A stretch of DNA of 64,000 nucleotides from Paenibacillus oralis (GTDB lineage: Bacteria; Bacillota; Bacilli; Paenibacillales; Paenibacillaceae). Positions 9,467-17,481 of the stretch are shown here, piece after piece. The translations under genes and the position numbers were made by a program. The DNA lies in contig NZ_RRCN01000001.1 in assembly GCF_003863965.1 (NCBI RefSeq), positions 7,251,071 through 7,315,070 on the forward strand, given 5' to 3'. Below the pieces are notes generated by a model. That model was not told where the DNA came from. It saw only the letters and a program-made list of their open reading frames with translations, and searched no databases. How positions within the stretch are numbered: the first letter of the stretch is position 1; each line of letters starts with the position of its first letter.

Positions 9467-9655
9467 GCGGAATCCGCAAAAAAACGGGGGGCTGGGAACA
9501 GCTCCCCTTATTTCCGTTTAGATGATGACTGTGTTATGATAGATCTTAAGCTATATTTGCATATTATTCCAAGCCGAAAGGGGGATTTACGGCCATGTTG
9601 ACTTATATCGTAACAACTATGGAAAACGGACCACGAAATAAGGAGGTACATGATC

Positions 9656-9952
9656 GTGAACTACAAAAATGGGAAGGATGTTCTTCCCCCTAGGCTGCTG
9701 CAGGAGCTCCAGAACTATATTCAGGGCGAGCTGCTGTACATCCCGAAACCGGAACGGGCGAGAGCGTTATGGGGCGAATTGAGCGGATCGCGAACGTCCA
9801 TCGCCAAACGAAACGAAGAGATTTTCCTGCTTCACCGTACAGGGTGTTCCGTACGGGATTTAGCCGCCAAATACCATTTATCCGATGAAAGCATCCGAAA
9901 AATTTTGACCAAAATGCGGGCGCTCAGACCCCAGGCAGCGGTAACGGAGTAA
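9656..9952 (+). CDS. CD3324-like small helix-turn-helix protein
   Basis: A 98-residue protein with an N-terminal segment of the CD3324 type (NYKNGKDVLPPRLLQELQNY, then LLYIPKP) and a C-terminal helix-turn-helix (VRDLAAKYHLSDESIRKIL). The family is widespread in Clostridia and Bacilli; its function is unknown but DNA binding is likely. GTG at 9656 lies 9 bases after AGGAGG and gives the family's usual start; ATG at 9650 is only 3 bases from that site. A 31-codon frame opens at 9595 and overlaps the start out of frame, so translation may be coupled. Confidence 0.75.
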   Translation: MNYKNGKDVLPPRLLQELQNYIQGELLYIPKPERARALWGELSGSRTSIAKRNEEIFLLHRTGCSVRDLAAKYHLSDESIRKILTKMRALRPQAAVTE

Positions 9953-10032
9953 ACGCGGGCACACAAGTCCGCCCCGCAGCCGAGGCGGAAAGGCCGGCAG
10001 CTTGGTTCTACGATAAATCAACCATATGCGAA

Positions 10033-10053
10033 GCCAAGACCCGCGGTCTTGGC
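10033..10053 (+). terminator. Terminator after the CD3324-like gene
   Basis: A perfect 9-bp stem GCCAAGACC-CGC-GGTCTTGGC is followed by TATATTTATATATTT. A TATAAT at 10076-10081 directly downstream could be the -10 box for the next gene. Confidence 0.65.
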
Positions 10054-10135
10054 TATATTTATATATTTGATCAGGTATAATAGAAAATATAACTAACGCA
10101 GAATACGCCGCTTATCCGAAACCGAGGTGACATCT

Positions 10136-11359
10136 TTGACGCAGCAGCACGCCCCGTCTTTCCGCCGGGACAACATGGAAGAGCAAAAACCAGATATACG
10201 CCGGGACGCGCCGAATCCGGCGACGAAAACCTGCGCCCACTGCGGTGAGGCAAAACCGGTTTCCGAGTTCCTCCGGCGCACCGGCAAGCGCTCCGGCAAA
10301 GGCTCGCGCCGCGGGGCCTGCCGAAGCTGCCGGGCGCTTCGGAAGCAGCAGGCCCGCAGGGTCCAAGAGCCGGGGAACGCGGAATTCCCCGCTGTAGGAC
10401 TTGCCGGGACGGTGGACGCCGGCGCTGCCCAGGCTACGCGGCAGAGCGGTACGGCCGATGCAGGCAAATTGGCCGAGCCGGGCGGTCAGCCGGTTGCTCA
10501 CCCGGTTGCCGGCAAACCTGCCGGGCGAAACGGCAAGGCGGATACGGTCAAGGCGGGCGGAGAAAGCAGGAAGCCTGATGTAAACAGGACTGTACGGCAG
10601 AGTGGAAAACCTGAGGCAAGCAAGGCTGCACGGCAGACCGATAAACCTGAGGCAGACAAGACTGCATGGCAAAGCGGTAATCCTGAGGCAGGCAAGGCCG
10701 CACGGCAAAGCGGTAATCCTGAGGCAGGCAAGGCCGCATGGCAAAGCGGTAATCCTGAGGCAAGCAAGACTGGACGGCGCAGAGGAAGGTCTGCCATGAA
10801 CAAAGCTGCCAGGCAGAGCCGCAAGGAGGATGCAATCGTTGCCAAAGCAGGCGGAGACGTTGCGGGAGCCTCTTCGGCTAGGCTGGACGCCAAAGCTGCT
10901 TCCTCCCTGCCGCCTCACGAAGCGACGCCAAAGCGCCGGATCAAGCGGGCGCTGCCCGCACCTCCGCCGCGGGCGGAGGGCCTGGACGTGCGGACATTGC
11001 GCCCGAACCGCAACGGCATGATCCGCATGCGCGGGCGCACCGACAAAGGCCGCCGCTGGCAGCAGGAGGTCGACCTCGAGCTGGCCGTGACGCTCGTCCG
11101 CGAGCATGCCGCCGTGGTCGTTAATCCGTACACGATCCGGCGACTTTACACCAACAAAGCGTTCCGCAATTATATTCTCACCCGCGACAATCATACCTGC
11201 TTTTTTTGCGGGGAATACGGAGACACGATCGATCATCTGCTGCCCAAAGCGAAAGGCGGCCATACCACTCCGGTGAATTGCGTTTGCGCCTGCAATTTGT
11301 GCAATCAAAGCAAAGCGGACCAAGACCTGGAGGATTTTATCGAGGGCCGAGCCCGATGA
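10136..11359 (+). CDS. HNH nuclease-like protein with N-terminal zinc finger and repeat linker
   Basis: Three parts are visible. Residues ~25-70 form a Cys4 finger (CAHCGEAKPVSEF ... CRSCRALRK) like those that precede HNH domains. Residues ~140-215 are a low-complexity basic linker with a 12-residue tandem repeat. The C-terminus is an HNH domain with CFFCGEYGDTIDHLLPK, GGHTTPVNCV and CNLCNQSK. This suggests a structured-DNA or nicking nuclease; the target is unknown. TTG at 10136 lies 6 bases after GAGGTG and was preferred to GTG at 10127, which overlaps that site. Similar HNH proteins occur as single genes in Paenibacillus; the repeat linker is what stands out. Confidence 0.75.
   Translation: MTQQHAPSFRRDNMEEQKPDIRRDAPNPATKTCAHCGEAKPVSEFLRRTGKRSGKGSRRGACRSCRALRKQQARRVQEPGNAEFPAVGLAGTVDAGAAQATRQSGTADAGKLAEPGGQPVAHPVAGKPAGRNGKADTVKAGGESRKPDVNRTVRQSGKPEASKAARQTDKPEADKTAWQSGNPEAGKAARQSGNPEAGKAAWQSGNPEASKTGRRRGRSAMNKAARQSRKEDAIVAKAGGDVAGASSARLDAKAASSLPPHEATPKRRIKRALPAPPPRAEGLDVRTLRPNRNGMIRMRGRTDKGRRWQQEVDLELAVTLVREHAAVVVNPYTIRRLYTNKAFRNYILTRDNHTCFFCGEYGDTIDHLLPKAKGGHTTPVNCVCACNLCNQSKADQDLEDFIEGRAR
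10559..10774 (+). repeat. In-frame 36-bp tandem repeat within the HNH gene
   Basis: Six 36-bp units encode variants of RQSGNPEAGKAA. Units 4 to 6 (10667-10774) are nearly identical at the DNA level and the first unit is strongly decayed. The frame is kept throughout. Confidence 0.85.
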
Positions 11360-11394
11360 AAAATCCTGACCAGCGGCCAGGTCCGTATTTATAC

Positions 11395-11600
11395 ACCTGC
11401 ACTTGGTCACAAGGTGCCCAATCAGAGGCCATCTACCGCACGAAATGTAAAAGTGCATGCGATTTTCGTAGAAATTCCTCGAAATAGGCGGTTCAAATGC
11501 AAAAGTGCAGTTCATATCCGGTCAATAGATACTTTTTGATCGAATGGCCGCAAAACAGATGCACTTTTGCATTTCATCCGGTTTAGCGGTTGTTCCTCCA
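11395..11600. repeat. Intergenic repeat with inverted TGCAAAAGTGCA-type arms
   Basis: The spacer 11360-11948 holds no convincing gene. Its left part carries ATGTAAAAGTGCAT (11446 on), ATGCAAAAGTGCA (11496 on) and, inverted, TGCACTTTTGCAT (11560 on). Such motifs look like a dispersed intergenic element; no second copy was found in this window. Confidence 0.4.
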
Positions 11601-11635
11601 CATAGGGATGCGGAGACAAGAGTTCGATCGGTAAA

Positions 11636-11818
11636 GTGTAACGGACCTGAATGACGTTATCCGTACATTTCCCGGGTATTTTCCTAACGTAACGGACTCA
11701 GTAGGAGCTATTCGGCTCCAAATGAGGCTACTTTGGGTGACTTCATGCAAATAAGGTCATCTCGGTCCGTTACAATTTTGGGGGCGGCGATTGGTAGATG
11801 TCTCTACGGTCCGTTACG
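11636..11818. repeat. Intergenic element bounded by inverted GTAACGGACC / GGTCCGTTAC
   Basis: TAACGGAC occurs near 11639 and 11691, and the inverse GTCCGTTAC near 11764 and 11810, so the element is bounded by inverted copies and could fold as one long hairpin. It contains no open frame of note. Confidence 0.45.
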
Positions 11819-11948
11819 CACCACACGCTGGATGTAGACTGCCTAATCAACTCGCCCAATCATTTAATCGCCCTGGCCGCTGATCGCTAACCTCGGGTCT
11901 CGAAACCTACGCAGCCGCAGATCGTTATCCCTCCGCAACCACCGGACG

Positions 11949-14234
11949 TTATCCCTCCACAGACGCGCGGGCGGCGAACTCGGAGTTTTCTTCGGGTACG
12001 TAGTCCGGCAGCTCGTCGCCATGCAGCAGCCACAGCTCATGCAGCGCGCGGGTGCAGCCGACGTACAGCAGCTTGGCGTCCTCCGGCCCGTAGTGAAGCG
12101 GGTCGACGTCCGTCACGATCACCGCGTCAAATTCCAGCCCTTTGGACAAATAAACGGGCAGTACCGACACCCCGCCGGCATACTCCTTGAGTTCCCCGTT
12201 GATCAGGTGAATATCGGCGCCCGCCTTCGTCAGCTCCTCATGAAGCTCTTCCGCTTCCCGCATCGTCCGCGTTAAAATCGCCGCCGTCCGGTACGAGCCC
12301 GACAGCGCCTTGTCCAAGGCGTGCCGGATTGCGCCAAAGCGCCGCTCTCCGGCCGCCGGCAGCAGCCGCACCGGCTCCCCGCTGCGGAACACCGGCACAG
12401 CAAGCAAATCCGTACCCACGCCCCGCTGCAAAATTTCGTTGGCGAACTCAATGATCTCCATCGTCGAGCGGTAGCTTCGGGTCAGCGCAAAATAAGCCGT
12501 TTCCTCGGGCCGGAACAGGCTTTGCATTTCCTCCCAGCTTCGTACGCCCTTGTAATAGTGGATGCCCTGCGACAAGTCACCGAGGATCGTAAACGAATGT
12601 CCTTTGACGAACCGGTCCAGCACATACACCTGAAATGGCGAAAAATCCTGCGCCTCGTCGATCACCACATGGTCGAAGGTCATTTTTCCGTCGATTTCAT
12701 TGACCACGGAGTACAGATACAACAGTGCGGGCAGATCCTCTTCTTTGAGGGCGTTTTTCTTCAAATAGCCCTGCGTTTCCCGCCAAATCTCCCGCGGAAT
12801 CCGCGCCGACATATCCGCAAGGCCTGCGGCTCCGCCGCTCCTCCGAATGCCAAACAGCTCCCGGTACAGGCTAAGTGGGGCGAGCTCGGGCCACTTTTTG
12901 GCGTACGCTTTTTCCCGCTGCTGCGCCTTCTTCTTGCGTTCCTTCAGCGCCGCTGTAGAAGGCGACTTTTTCAGTTCCATTTCGATCCAGCGATGAATCC
13001 GCGCCAGCACCCGTTCCTTGCGCCGGGCGACCGGATAATGGCGGTATTCGCCTTCAAACCAGCCGATGATCTCCTTCCGGGATAAGCGCGCTCCGTCCCA
13101 GGGCTCAAAATCCCCTTCAGGCACGCAGACGGACTCCAAATTTTCCAGATAGACGTCAATTAACGTTTTAAAATGCATTGAGCCTTTAAAGCGGTCGGAC
13201 AGCCTGGTATCGTCCGGGCAGCCCTGAATCTGCGCTATCCCTTGCATCCGCTTCCGTCCCAGACCTTGCGCCAACACCTGCTCTTCCGCCTGATCCTGCA
13301 CCTGCCCCTGCTTCCGTCCCAACCTTTGCTCCTGCGCCTGTCCTACCGTCTGTCCCGGCGAGCCTCCGTCGAACCAGCGCGACAGCGCTTCCGTACCGTC
13401 GGACGGCACTTCATTCAAATCAAGCACTCGAGCCGCCCAATCGCTGAACGTGTTTTGCTGGATATCCCCGACCCCCAGTTCGGGCAACACTTCGGAAATG
13501 TAGTCGATAAACATATGATTGGGCGCAAAAATCACCAGCCGTTCCGCAGAAATCTGCTCTTTGTACTGGTACAGCAAAAAGGCCAGCCGATGCAGCGCCA
13601 CGGTCGTTTTCCCGCTGCCGGCGACCCCCTGGATGATCAATGCCGTATTTTTGGCCGCGCGGATAATTTGATCCTGCTCAGCTTGAATCGTCGACACGAT
13701 GTCGCGAAGCCGGTTATCCTTGTTTTCGCCGAGGCGGTACACGAGAAACTCGTCGCTTACGGCCGGCCCGTCACTGTCCTTGTCGTACGTATCCACCACC
13801 CGGTCGAGAATGCCTTTGCGAATCACAATGTTGCGTTTTAAGTACACCAGTCCGTCAATCAAACCTTCGGGAGCGATATATGAAGCCTCATCCCCGCCGG
13901 TAAAAGAATAAAACAAACTGGCGATCGGCGCGCGCCAATCGATGACGAGCGGATGCCCCACTTCCGGATCGCCGACGCCTACTTTGCCGATATAGATCGG
14001 TGTTCGGCTCCTGCCCCGTTCCGCAAAATCGAGCCGGCCGAAATACGGTTCGTGCACCGACTGCTCCAGCTGCTTTCTTTGCGACTCACGGTTTGCCTCA
14101 AGCAATTGCTCCGTAAAATCATGCCCCGTGTACACCGGGATGCTGCGCAGCTCTTTCAGCTGCCTTTCGATCTCTTCCAGGGTGCGATCGAGCCGCGCCT
14201 TTTCTTCTTGATAGGCACTTTGAAAATGTTCCAC
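11949..14234 (-). CDS. helD: HelD-type UvrD/Rep-family ATPase that recycles RNA polymerase
   Basis: HelD frees stalled RNA polymerase from nucleic acids. The protein (761 residues) has an N-terminal coiled coil, the HelD signature VIDWRAPIASLFYSF (about 97-111), Walker A QGVAGSGKTTVALHR (202-216), motif II VIDEAQDFSPFQVYVLD, and C-terminal helicase motifs (TRSYRSTMEI, LSKGLEFDAVIV, YVGCTRALHEL). An unusual Gln-rich segment at about 291-338 (for example GQAQEQRLGRKQGQVQDQ) sits between 1A helicase motifs and the polymerase-binding insertion; its DNA is an imperfect repeat near 13245-13330. The start codon ATG at 14234 follows GGAGGT. No operon partner is seen. Confidence 0.92.
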   Translation of the reverse strand: MEHFQSAYQEEKARLDRTLEEIERQLKELRSIPVYTGHDFTEQLLEANRESQRKQLEQSVHEPYFGRLDFAERGRSRTPIYIGKVGVGDPEVGHPLVIDWRAPIASLFYSFTGGDEASYIAPEGLIDGLVYLKRNIVIRKGILDRVVDTYDKDSDGPAVSDEFLVYRLGENKDNRLRDIVSTIQAEQDQIIRAAKNTALIIQGVAGSGKTTVALHRLAFLLYQYKEQISAERLVIFAPNHMFIDYISEVLPELGVGDIQQNTFSDWAARVLDLNEVPSDGTEALSRWFDGGSPGQTVGQAQEQRLGRKQGQVQDQAEEQVLAQGLGRKRMQGIAQIQGCPDDTRLSDRFKGSMHFKTLIDVYLENLESVCVPEGDFEPWDGARLSRKEIIGWFEGEYRHYPVARRKERVLARIHRWIEMELKKSPSTAALKERKKKAQQREKAYAKKWPELAPLSLYRELFGIRRSGGAAGLADMSARIPREIWRETQGYLKKNALKEEDLPALLYLYSVVNEIDGKMTFDHVVIDEAQDFSPFQVYVLDRFVKGHSFTILGDLSQGIHYYKGVRSWEEMQSLFRPEETAYFALTRSYRSTMEIIEFANEILQRGVGTDLLAVPVFRSGEPVRLLPAAGERRFGAIRHALDKALSGSYRTAAILTRTMREAEELHEELTKAGADIHLINGELKEYAGGVSVLPVYLSKGLEFDAVIVTDVDPLHYGPEDAKLLYVGCTRALHELWLLHGDELPDYVPEENSEFAARASVEG

Positions 14235-14525
14235 TTTCAGTTACCTCCTAAGATTGATGTACTCCGCCGGTCAACCGCAGGGCAGTCGAAACGCCCGCCA
14301 TCCGCTATTTCCTTGATCCGGAGCCAGAGAAGACTCATTATATCACTACGACGGAAAAAAGGCTAATCTCTCCGATAAAGAGCTATTTGCAATTTATTTT
14401 TTTATTGGTACGGGGAGAGGACGAATTGTTGAAAAATATGCGTTCAATAGAGGCGATAATAGATCACCAGGGACTCTTCGAAAGTGTTGACTTAAATTTC
14501 ATTTGTTGTACGAAATTGATTTTTA
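14235..14525. other. Spacer without a recognised gene
   Basis: Holds the helD 5' region; base composition turns A+T-rich after about 14390. Short frames here have no ribosome binding site and no recognisable product. Confidence 0.5.
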
Positions 14526-14712
14526 CATCGGAGGCGTTATCGCAGACCGCGCGAATCGTAAAAATTTGATTGTGTCATTCGATGATATCAGCTTTGTCGT
14601 TATCTGCAGGCAGCTTGCGTTTCTCTATATGGGCGAAAATCACGTCATTGGGGTCATAGGAGTTGTCATGACGATACTGGCTATGGTGAGTACGTTTTAC
14701 CAACGCTTTTGA
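14526..14712 (+). pseudogene. MFS exporter fragment (middle part), inverted relative to the next fragment
   Basis: The plus-strand frame reads GGVIADRANRKNLIVSF, then FLYMGENHVIGVIGVVMTIL and STFYQ. This is the loop 2-3 motif and following spans of a drug/siderophore-type MFS transporter. It has no proper start and ends at a stop at 14710-14712. The part that should precede it lies at 14743-14870 on the opposite strand. Confidence 0.6.
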
Positions 14713-14742
14713 CCTTACATACGAGAATTTACAGAAAGAAGT

Positions 14743-14870
14743 ATGGTCGGTATCGTGGAGACAGCCAGCAAGACAGCGAACATTTCGGCCGATCCAGTCA
14801 AATCGAGGATGAACAATGACAAAGCAAAACGAGGCCGCATCTCCATCCCACAAAAAAAGCACAATGTGCA
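14743..14870 (-). pseudogene. MFS exporter fragment (N-terminal part)
   Basis: The minus-strand frame reads RFALSLFILDLTGSAEMFAV then LLAVSTIPTILLS, typical of the first two spans of the same kind of MFS exporter, directly before where GGVIADR would be expected. No stop-free frame joins it to a start codon. It lies just downstream of the phosphopantetheinyl transferase gene on the same strand, a common pairing in non-ribosomal peptide or siderophore loci. Confidence 0.55.
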
Positions 14871-14882
14871 AGGCTTGTTAAA

Positions 14883-15599
14883 CTACTTCATTAAACCATT
14901 TAAGAACTCTTCAACAGATCTAATCATTACTGTATCTGCAAAATTGTTGTGAGCAGCACAGACCGAAAATCTATATGCTTTATCAAGAGAATACTGCTGA
15001 AAATACCATGATTGATCCTCTATGAACTCTTGCATCTCACTTAAAAACAAAAATAATTTAATTTTTTCGGGTAGTATTTGAATAAAAAACGAATCTAATG
15101 GAATACTTAGTCCTTTTCCCATAGCTTTTATGTAGCTTTCCTTCAAAGTCCAAATGTCATAAAACCTACTCAATTTTTCTTGCCCTTCCAATGCTAATAA
15201 TTGGAACCATTCAGTTGCAGCAAAAAAACGCCTAGCAATTTCAAAATCGATTGGCTTAATACACTCCACATCAATACCAATTGGTCTATGATCCACTACA
15301 CCAACTACCCAATTTCCTGAATGTGAAATGTTAAATTGTAAACACGATGGATTAATATAATAAGGTTTTCCATATTTTGTGTGATCAATTTCAATTTCTT
15401 CCACTGATAAATTGGATTGCTGGCTAGCCAGTGTCCGCCCAAGTAAAGCACCCACTAAGGCTCGGTCTCGATCCTCTTGCTTCACGTATCTTAAAATTTT
15501 TTGTTGCACAAATAAAGGAAGTATTCTAATACAATGATCAAAATCTTTATTATTCACACTATGGGTAAATTGTATAGCTTCTATATGCACAGTAGACAT
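14883..15599 (-). CDS. 4'-phosphopantetheinyl transferase, Sfp type
   Basis: Sfp-type enzymes move phosphopantetheine from CoA to carrier proteins of non-ribosomal peptide and polyketide synthases. The 238-residue protein shows the family motifs in order: GKPYY and FNISHSGNWVVGVVD (about 78-110), IGIDVE (Mg-binding, about 118-123), and WTLKESYIKAMGKGL (about 160-175). The gene is clearly richer in A+T than its neighbours, a sign of transfer. No synthase gene lies in the window, so its partner is elsewhere or lost. ATG at 15599 is only 2 bases from AGGAG; GTG nine bases downstream is an alternative start. Confidence 0.9.
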   Translation of the reverse strand: MSTVHIEAIQFTHSVNNKDFDHCIRILPLFVQQKILRYVKQEDRDRALVGALLGRTLASQQSNLSVEEIEIDHTKYGKPYYINPSCLQFNISHSGNWVVGVVDHRPIGIDVECIKPIDFEIARRFFAATEWFQLLALEGQEKLSRFYDIWTLKESYIKAMGKGLSIPLDSFFIQILPEKIKLFLFLSEMQEFIEDQSWYFQQYSLDKAYRFSVCAAHNNFADTVMIRSVEEFLNGLMK

Positions 15600-15950
15600 C
15601 TCTCCTAAAAAACTTCAACCTTGGGTGTGTGTCTTTTATCAATCACTCTTTTCGGTATTTGCATATTCATACGAATGCTAGCTAGACTACTCTCTATAAA
15701 ATGATGCCGATCCACCTGTAAAAGGAAACAGAATAATCTAAATTTTGGGTCATGCATGCTTTAAGTACTCGAGTACTATTATATTTGGATTTTACTGGAG
15801 AATAAAATATTATTCTACACTACTACACACCACAAACGGTATCCAACATGACAAAATCATGAAACGTTATCTAAAGAAGCGGTGGATCGTTCATAGAATG
15901 ATCCTGAATTCGATTTTGTCCTAGCGGCGAAAAGGCGAATTTTCTCAAAA
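15600..15950. other. A+T-rich spacer, promoter region of the transferase gene
   Basis: No gene is recognised. The first ~230 bases match the transferase gene in composition and must hold its promoter; no confident -35/-10 pair was picked. Confidence 0.4.
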
Positions 15951-15954
15951 AAGA

Positions 15955-15999
15955 AAGACGCCGATCCGATAGCGACAGTAACCATCAGATCCGCGTCTT
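15955..15999 (-). terminator. Terminator of the tcdA / OmdA-like operon
   Basis: On the minus strand, AAGACGCGGATC pairs with GATCGGCGTCTT (one mismatch) and is followed by TCTTTTTT. Confidence 0.75.
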
Positions 16000-16022
16000 G
16001 CTTCCTTGCTATTCGGTTCCGT

Positions 16023-16691
16023 TCACGCCTTGTCCGACGGGCGCTTCAAGCCCTGCTTCAACTTCTCCAGCGTTTGGACGATCCGATTTTGTCGCGTTTC
16101 CGCGCGTTTGGCGTCCGTGATCCACTCGATATACGCTTTCTTGTGAGAAGGAGCCAACCCGCGAAAAAATGCCGCAGCCGCCTGCTCCGCCTCCAACGCC
16201 GCGGCCAGATCCTTCGGCGTTTCAACAGGGCGGGCCGGCTCCCGCTTGGCGTTGACAGCTCCGCTCCCCGCAGCGCGGCGGGACGATGACGGCGCAGCCT
16301 TCACCAATTCGGCCGGGCGAAAACGCATGGCCGACCACACCTCGTCCACCGAGACGAGGGCGATTCCCTCAAATCCCGCCGCTCTCACCGTTTCCCAGCC
16401 CTTGTCCCGGGTCAGGTCCGTGCCCGCTTTGGCGCCGCCCTTCGGGTAGCACAACCACAACAGCCCGTCGGGTTTGACCGCGCCAAGCGCCTCGCCGGCC
16501 CGGTCCTCCACTTCTCCGATCGAGTGAAAAAACATCTGAACAAAGTCATAACTTCCGGCCAGCTTCGCATCGTACACGGCGTGATCCGGCCCTAGGCCTA
16601 GCTCACCCAAATAACCGTCCGGCGCATTCAACACCAAAGTCCGTTCGCCGCCTCCGGGCAAACGCAGCTTTTTCGCCAGCGCCTCGTTCAT
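16023..16691 (-). CDS. DUF3052-like / YdeI-OmdA two-domain protein
   Basis: A 222-residue protein of two parts. The N-terminal ~125 residues (VLNAPDGYLGELG ... DGLLWLCYPKGG ... SVDEVWSAMRFRP) resemble the small DUF3052/DUF2017-like enzyme-fold family. After an Ala/Arg-rich linker, the C-terminal ~70 residues (FRGLAPSHKKAYIEWITDAK then RAETRQNRI) are the bacteriocin-protection YdeI/OmpD-associated domain. Biochemical function is unknown. Its start overlaps the tcdA stop by 4 bases, so the two are co-translated, but I know of no functional link. The terminator directly follows. Confidence 0.65.
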   Translation of the reverse strand: MNEALAKKLRLPGGGERTLVLNAPDGYLGELGLGPDHAVYDAKLAGSYDFVQMFFHSIGEVEDRAGEALGAVKPDGLLWLCYPKGGAKAGTDLTRDKGWETVRAAGFEGIALVSVDEVWSAMRFRPAELVKAAPSSSRRAAGSGAVNAKREPARPVETPKDLAAALEAEQAAAAFFRGLAPSHKKAYIEWITDAKRAETRQNRIVQTLEKLKQGLKRPSDKA

Positions 16692-17443
16692 CCCCGTACT
16701 CCCCCGCGCTCCAGCAGCTCACGGACGGCAACGCTGACCATGATCAGCCCCACCACCGGCGGGACAAACGAGTTGCTGGCCGGCGGCTGCTTCGCTTTGC
16801 GGATTTCCGGGGCGTTTTCCGGGACGATCTTTTTCGTGACGTCAGCGCGCGGCTTCACCGGCTGCTCCGTGGAGAACACGACCTTAACGCCCTTGCGGAT
16901 GCCTTCTTCCCGTAATTTCGCGCGGATAACGCGGGCCATTGGGTCCATATGGGTCTTGGAAATGTCGGCCACCTGAAATTTCGTCGGGTCCATCCTGTTG
17001 GCCGCGCCCATGCTGGACAAAATCGGAATCTCGCGCTGCAGGCACTCCTTGATCAGATGGATTTTGTATTTGATCGTATCGGAAGCATCGAGCACGTAGT
17101 CGATTTTGTATTTAAACAATTCTTCATACGTCTCTTCCGTGTAAAACATATTCAGGGCGATCGTTTCGCATTCCGGATTGATCAGCTTGACCCGTTCGCA
17201 CATCAGGTCTGCTTTCTTTTGCCCGATCGTCGTCGTCAGCGCATGAATTTGCCGATTGATGTTGGTGATGTCGACGACGTCTTTATCGATCAGGATGATG
17301 CGGCCGACCCCGGTCCGGGCCAAAGCTTCGACGGCGATCGAACCGACCCCGCCGATGCCGAGCACGGCTACGGTGCTTTTTTTCAATATGTCCAGCCCTT
17401 CCGCCCCGATCGCCAGCTCGGTCCGTGAAAATTGATGAAGCAT
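16688..17443 (-). CDS. tcdA: tRNA threonylcarbamoyladenosine dehydratase TcdA
   Basis: TcdA cyclises t6A37 in ANN-decoding tRNAs to ct6A, using ATP. It belongs to the E1-like ThiF/MoeB fold: VLGIGGVGSIAVEALARTG (nucleotide loop, about 30-48), DKDVVDITNINRQ, and the DASDTIKYKI segment that follows the catalytic Cys region are visible. The 251-residue length is normal. It equals yrvM of Bacillus subtilis and keeps that place, downstream of aspS and near rarA, in the conserved gene order. The gene is followed without a gap by the OmdA-like gene. Confidence 0.93.
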   Translation of the reverse strand: MLHQFSRTELAIGAEGLDILKKSTVAVLGIGGVGSIAVEALARTGVGRIILIDKDVVDITNINRQIHALTTTIGQKKADLMCERVKLINPECETIALNMFYTEETYEELFKYKIDYVLDASDTIKYKIHLIKECLQREIPILSSMGAANRMDPTKFQVADISKTHMDPMARVIRAKLREEGIRKGVKVVFSTEQPVKPRADVTKKIVPENAPEIRKAKQPPASNSFVPPVVGLIMVSVAVRELLERGGVRG

Positions 17444-17481
17444 CGTCTATACACCTCCCGAAATATGATATTTCATGTTGT

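Noticed and set aside
10559..10774. Possible CRISPR array
   Set aside because: The 36-bp units are directly abutted without spacers and keep a reading frame; no cas genes are present.
10112..11515. Minus-strand frame of 467 codons opposite the HNH gene
   Set aside because: The Leu/Pro/Cys-rich repeats are the reverse of the 36-bp tandem repeat; the plus strand has the finger and HNH motifs and a ribosome site.
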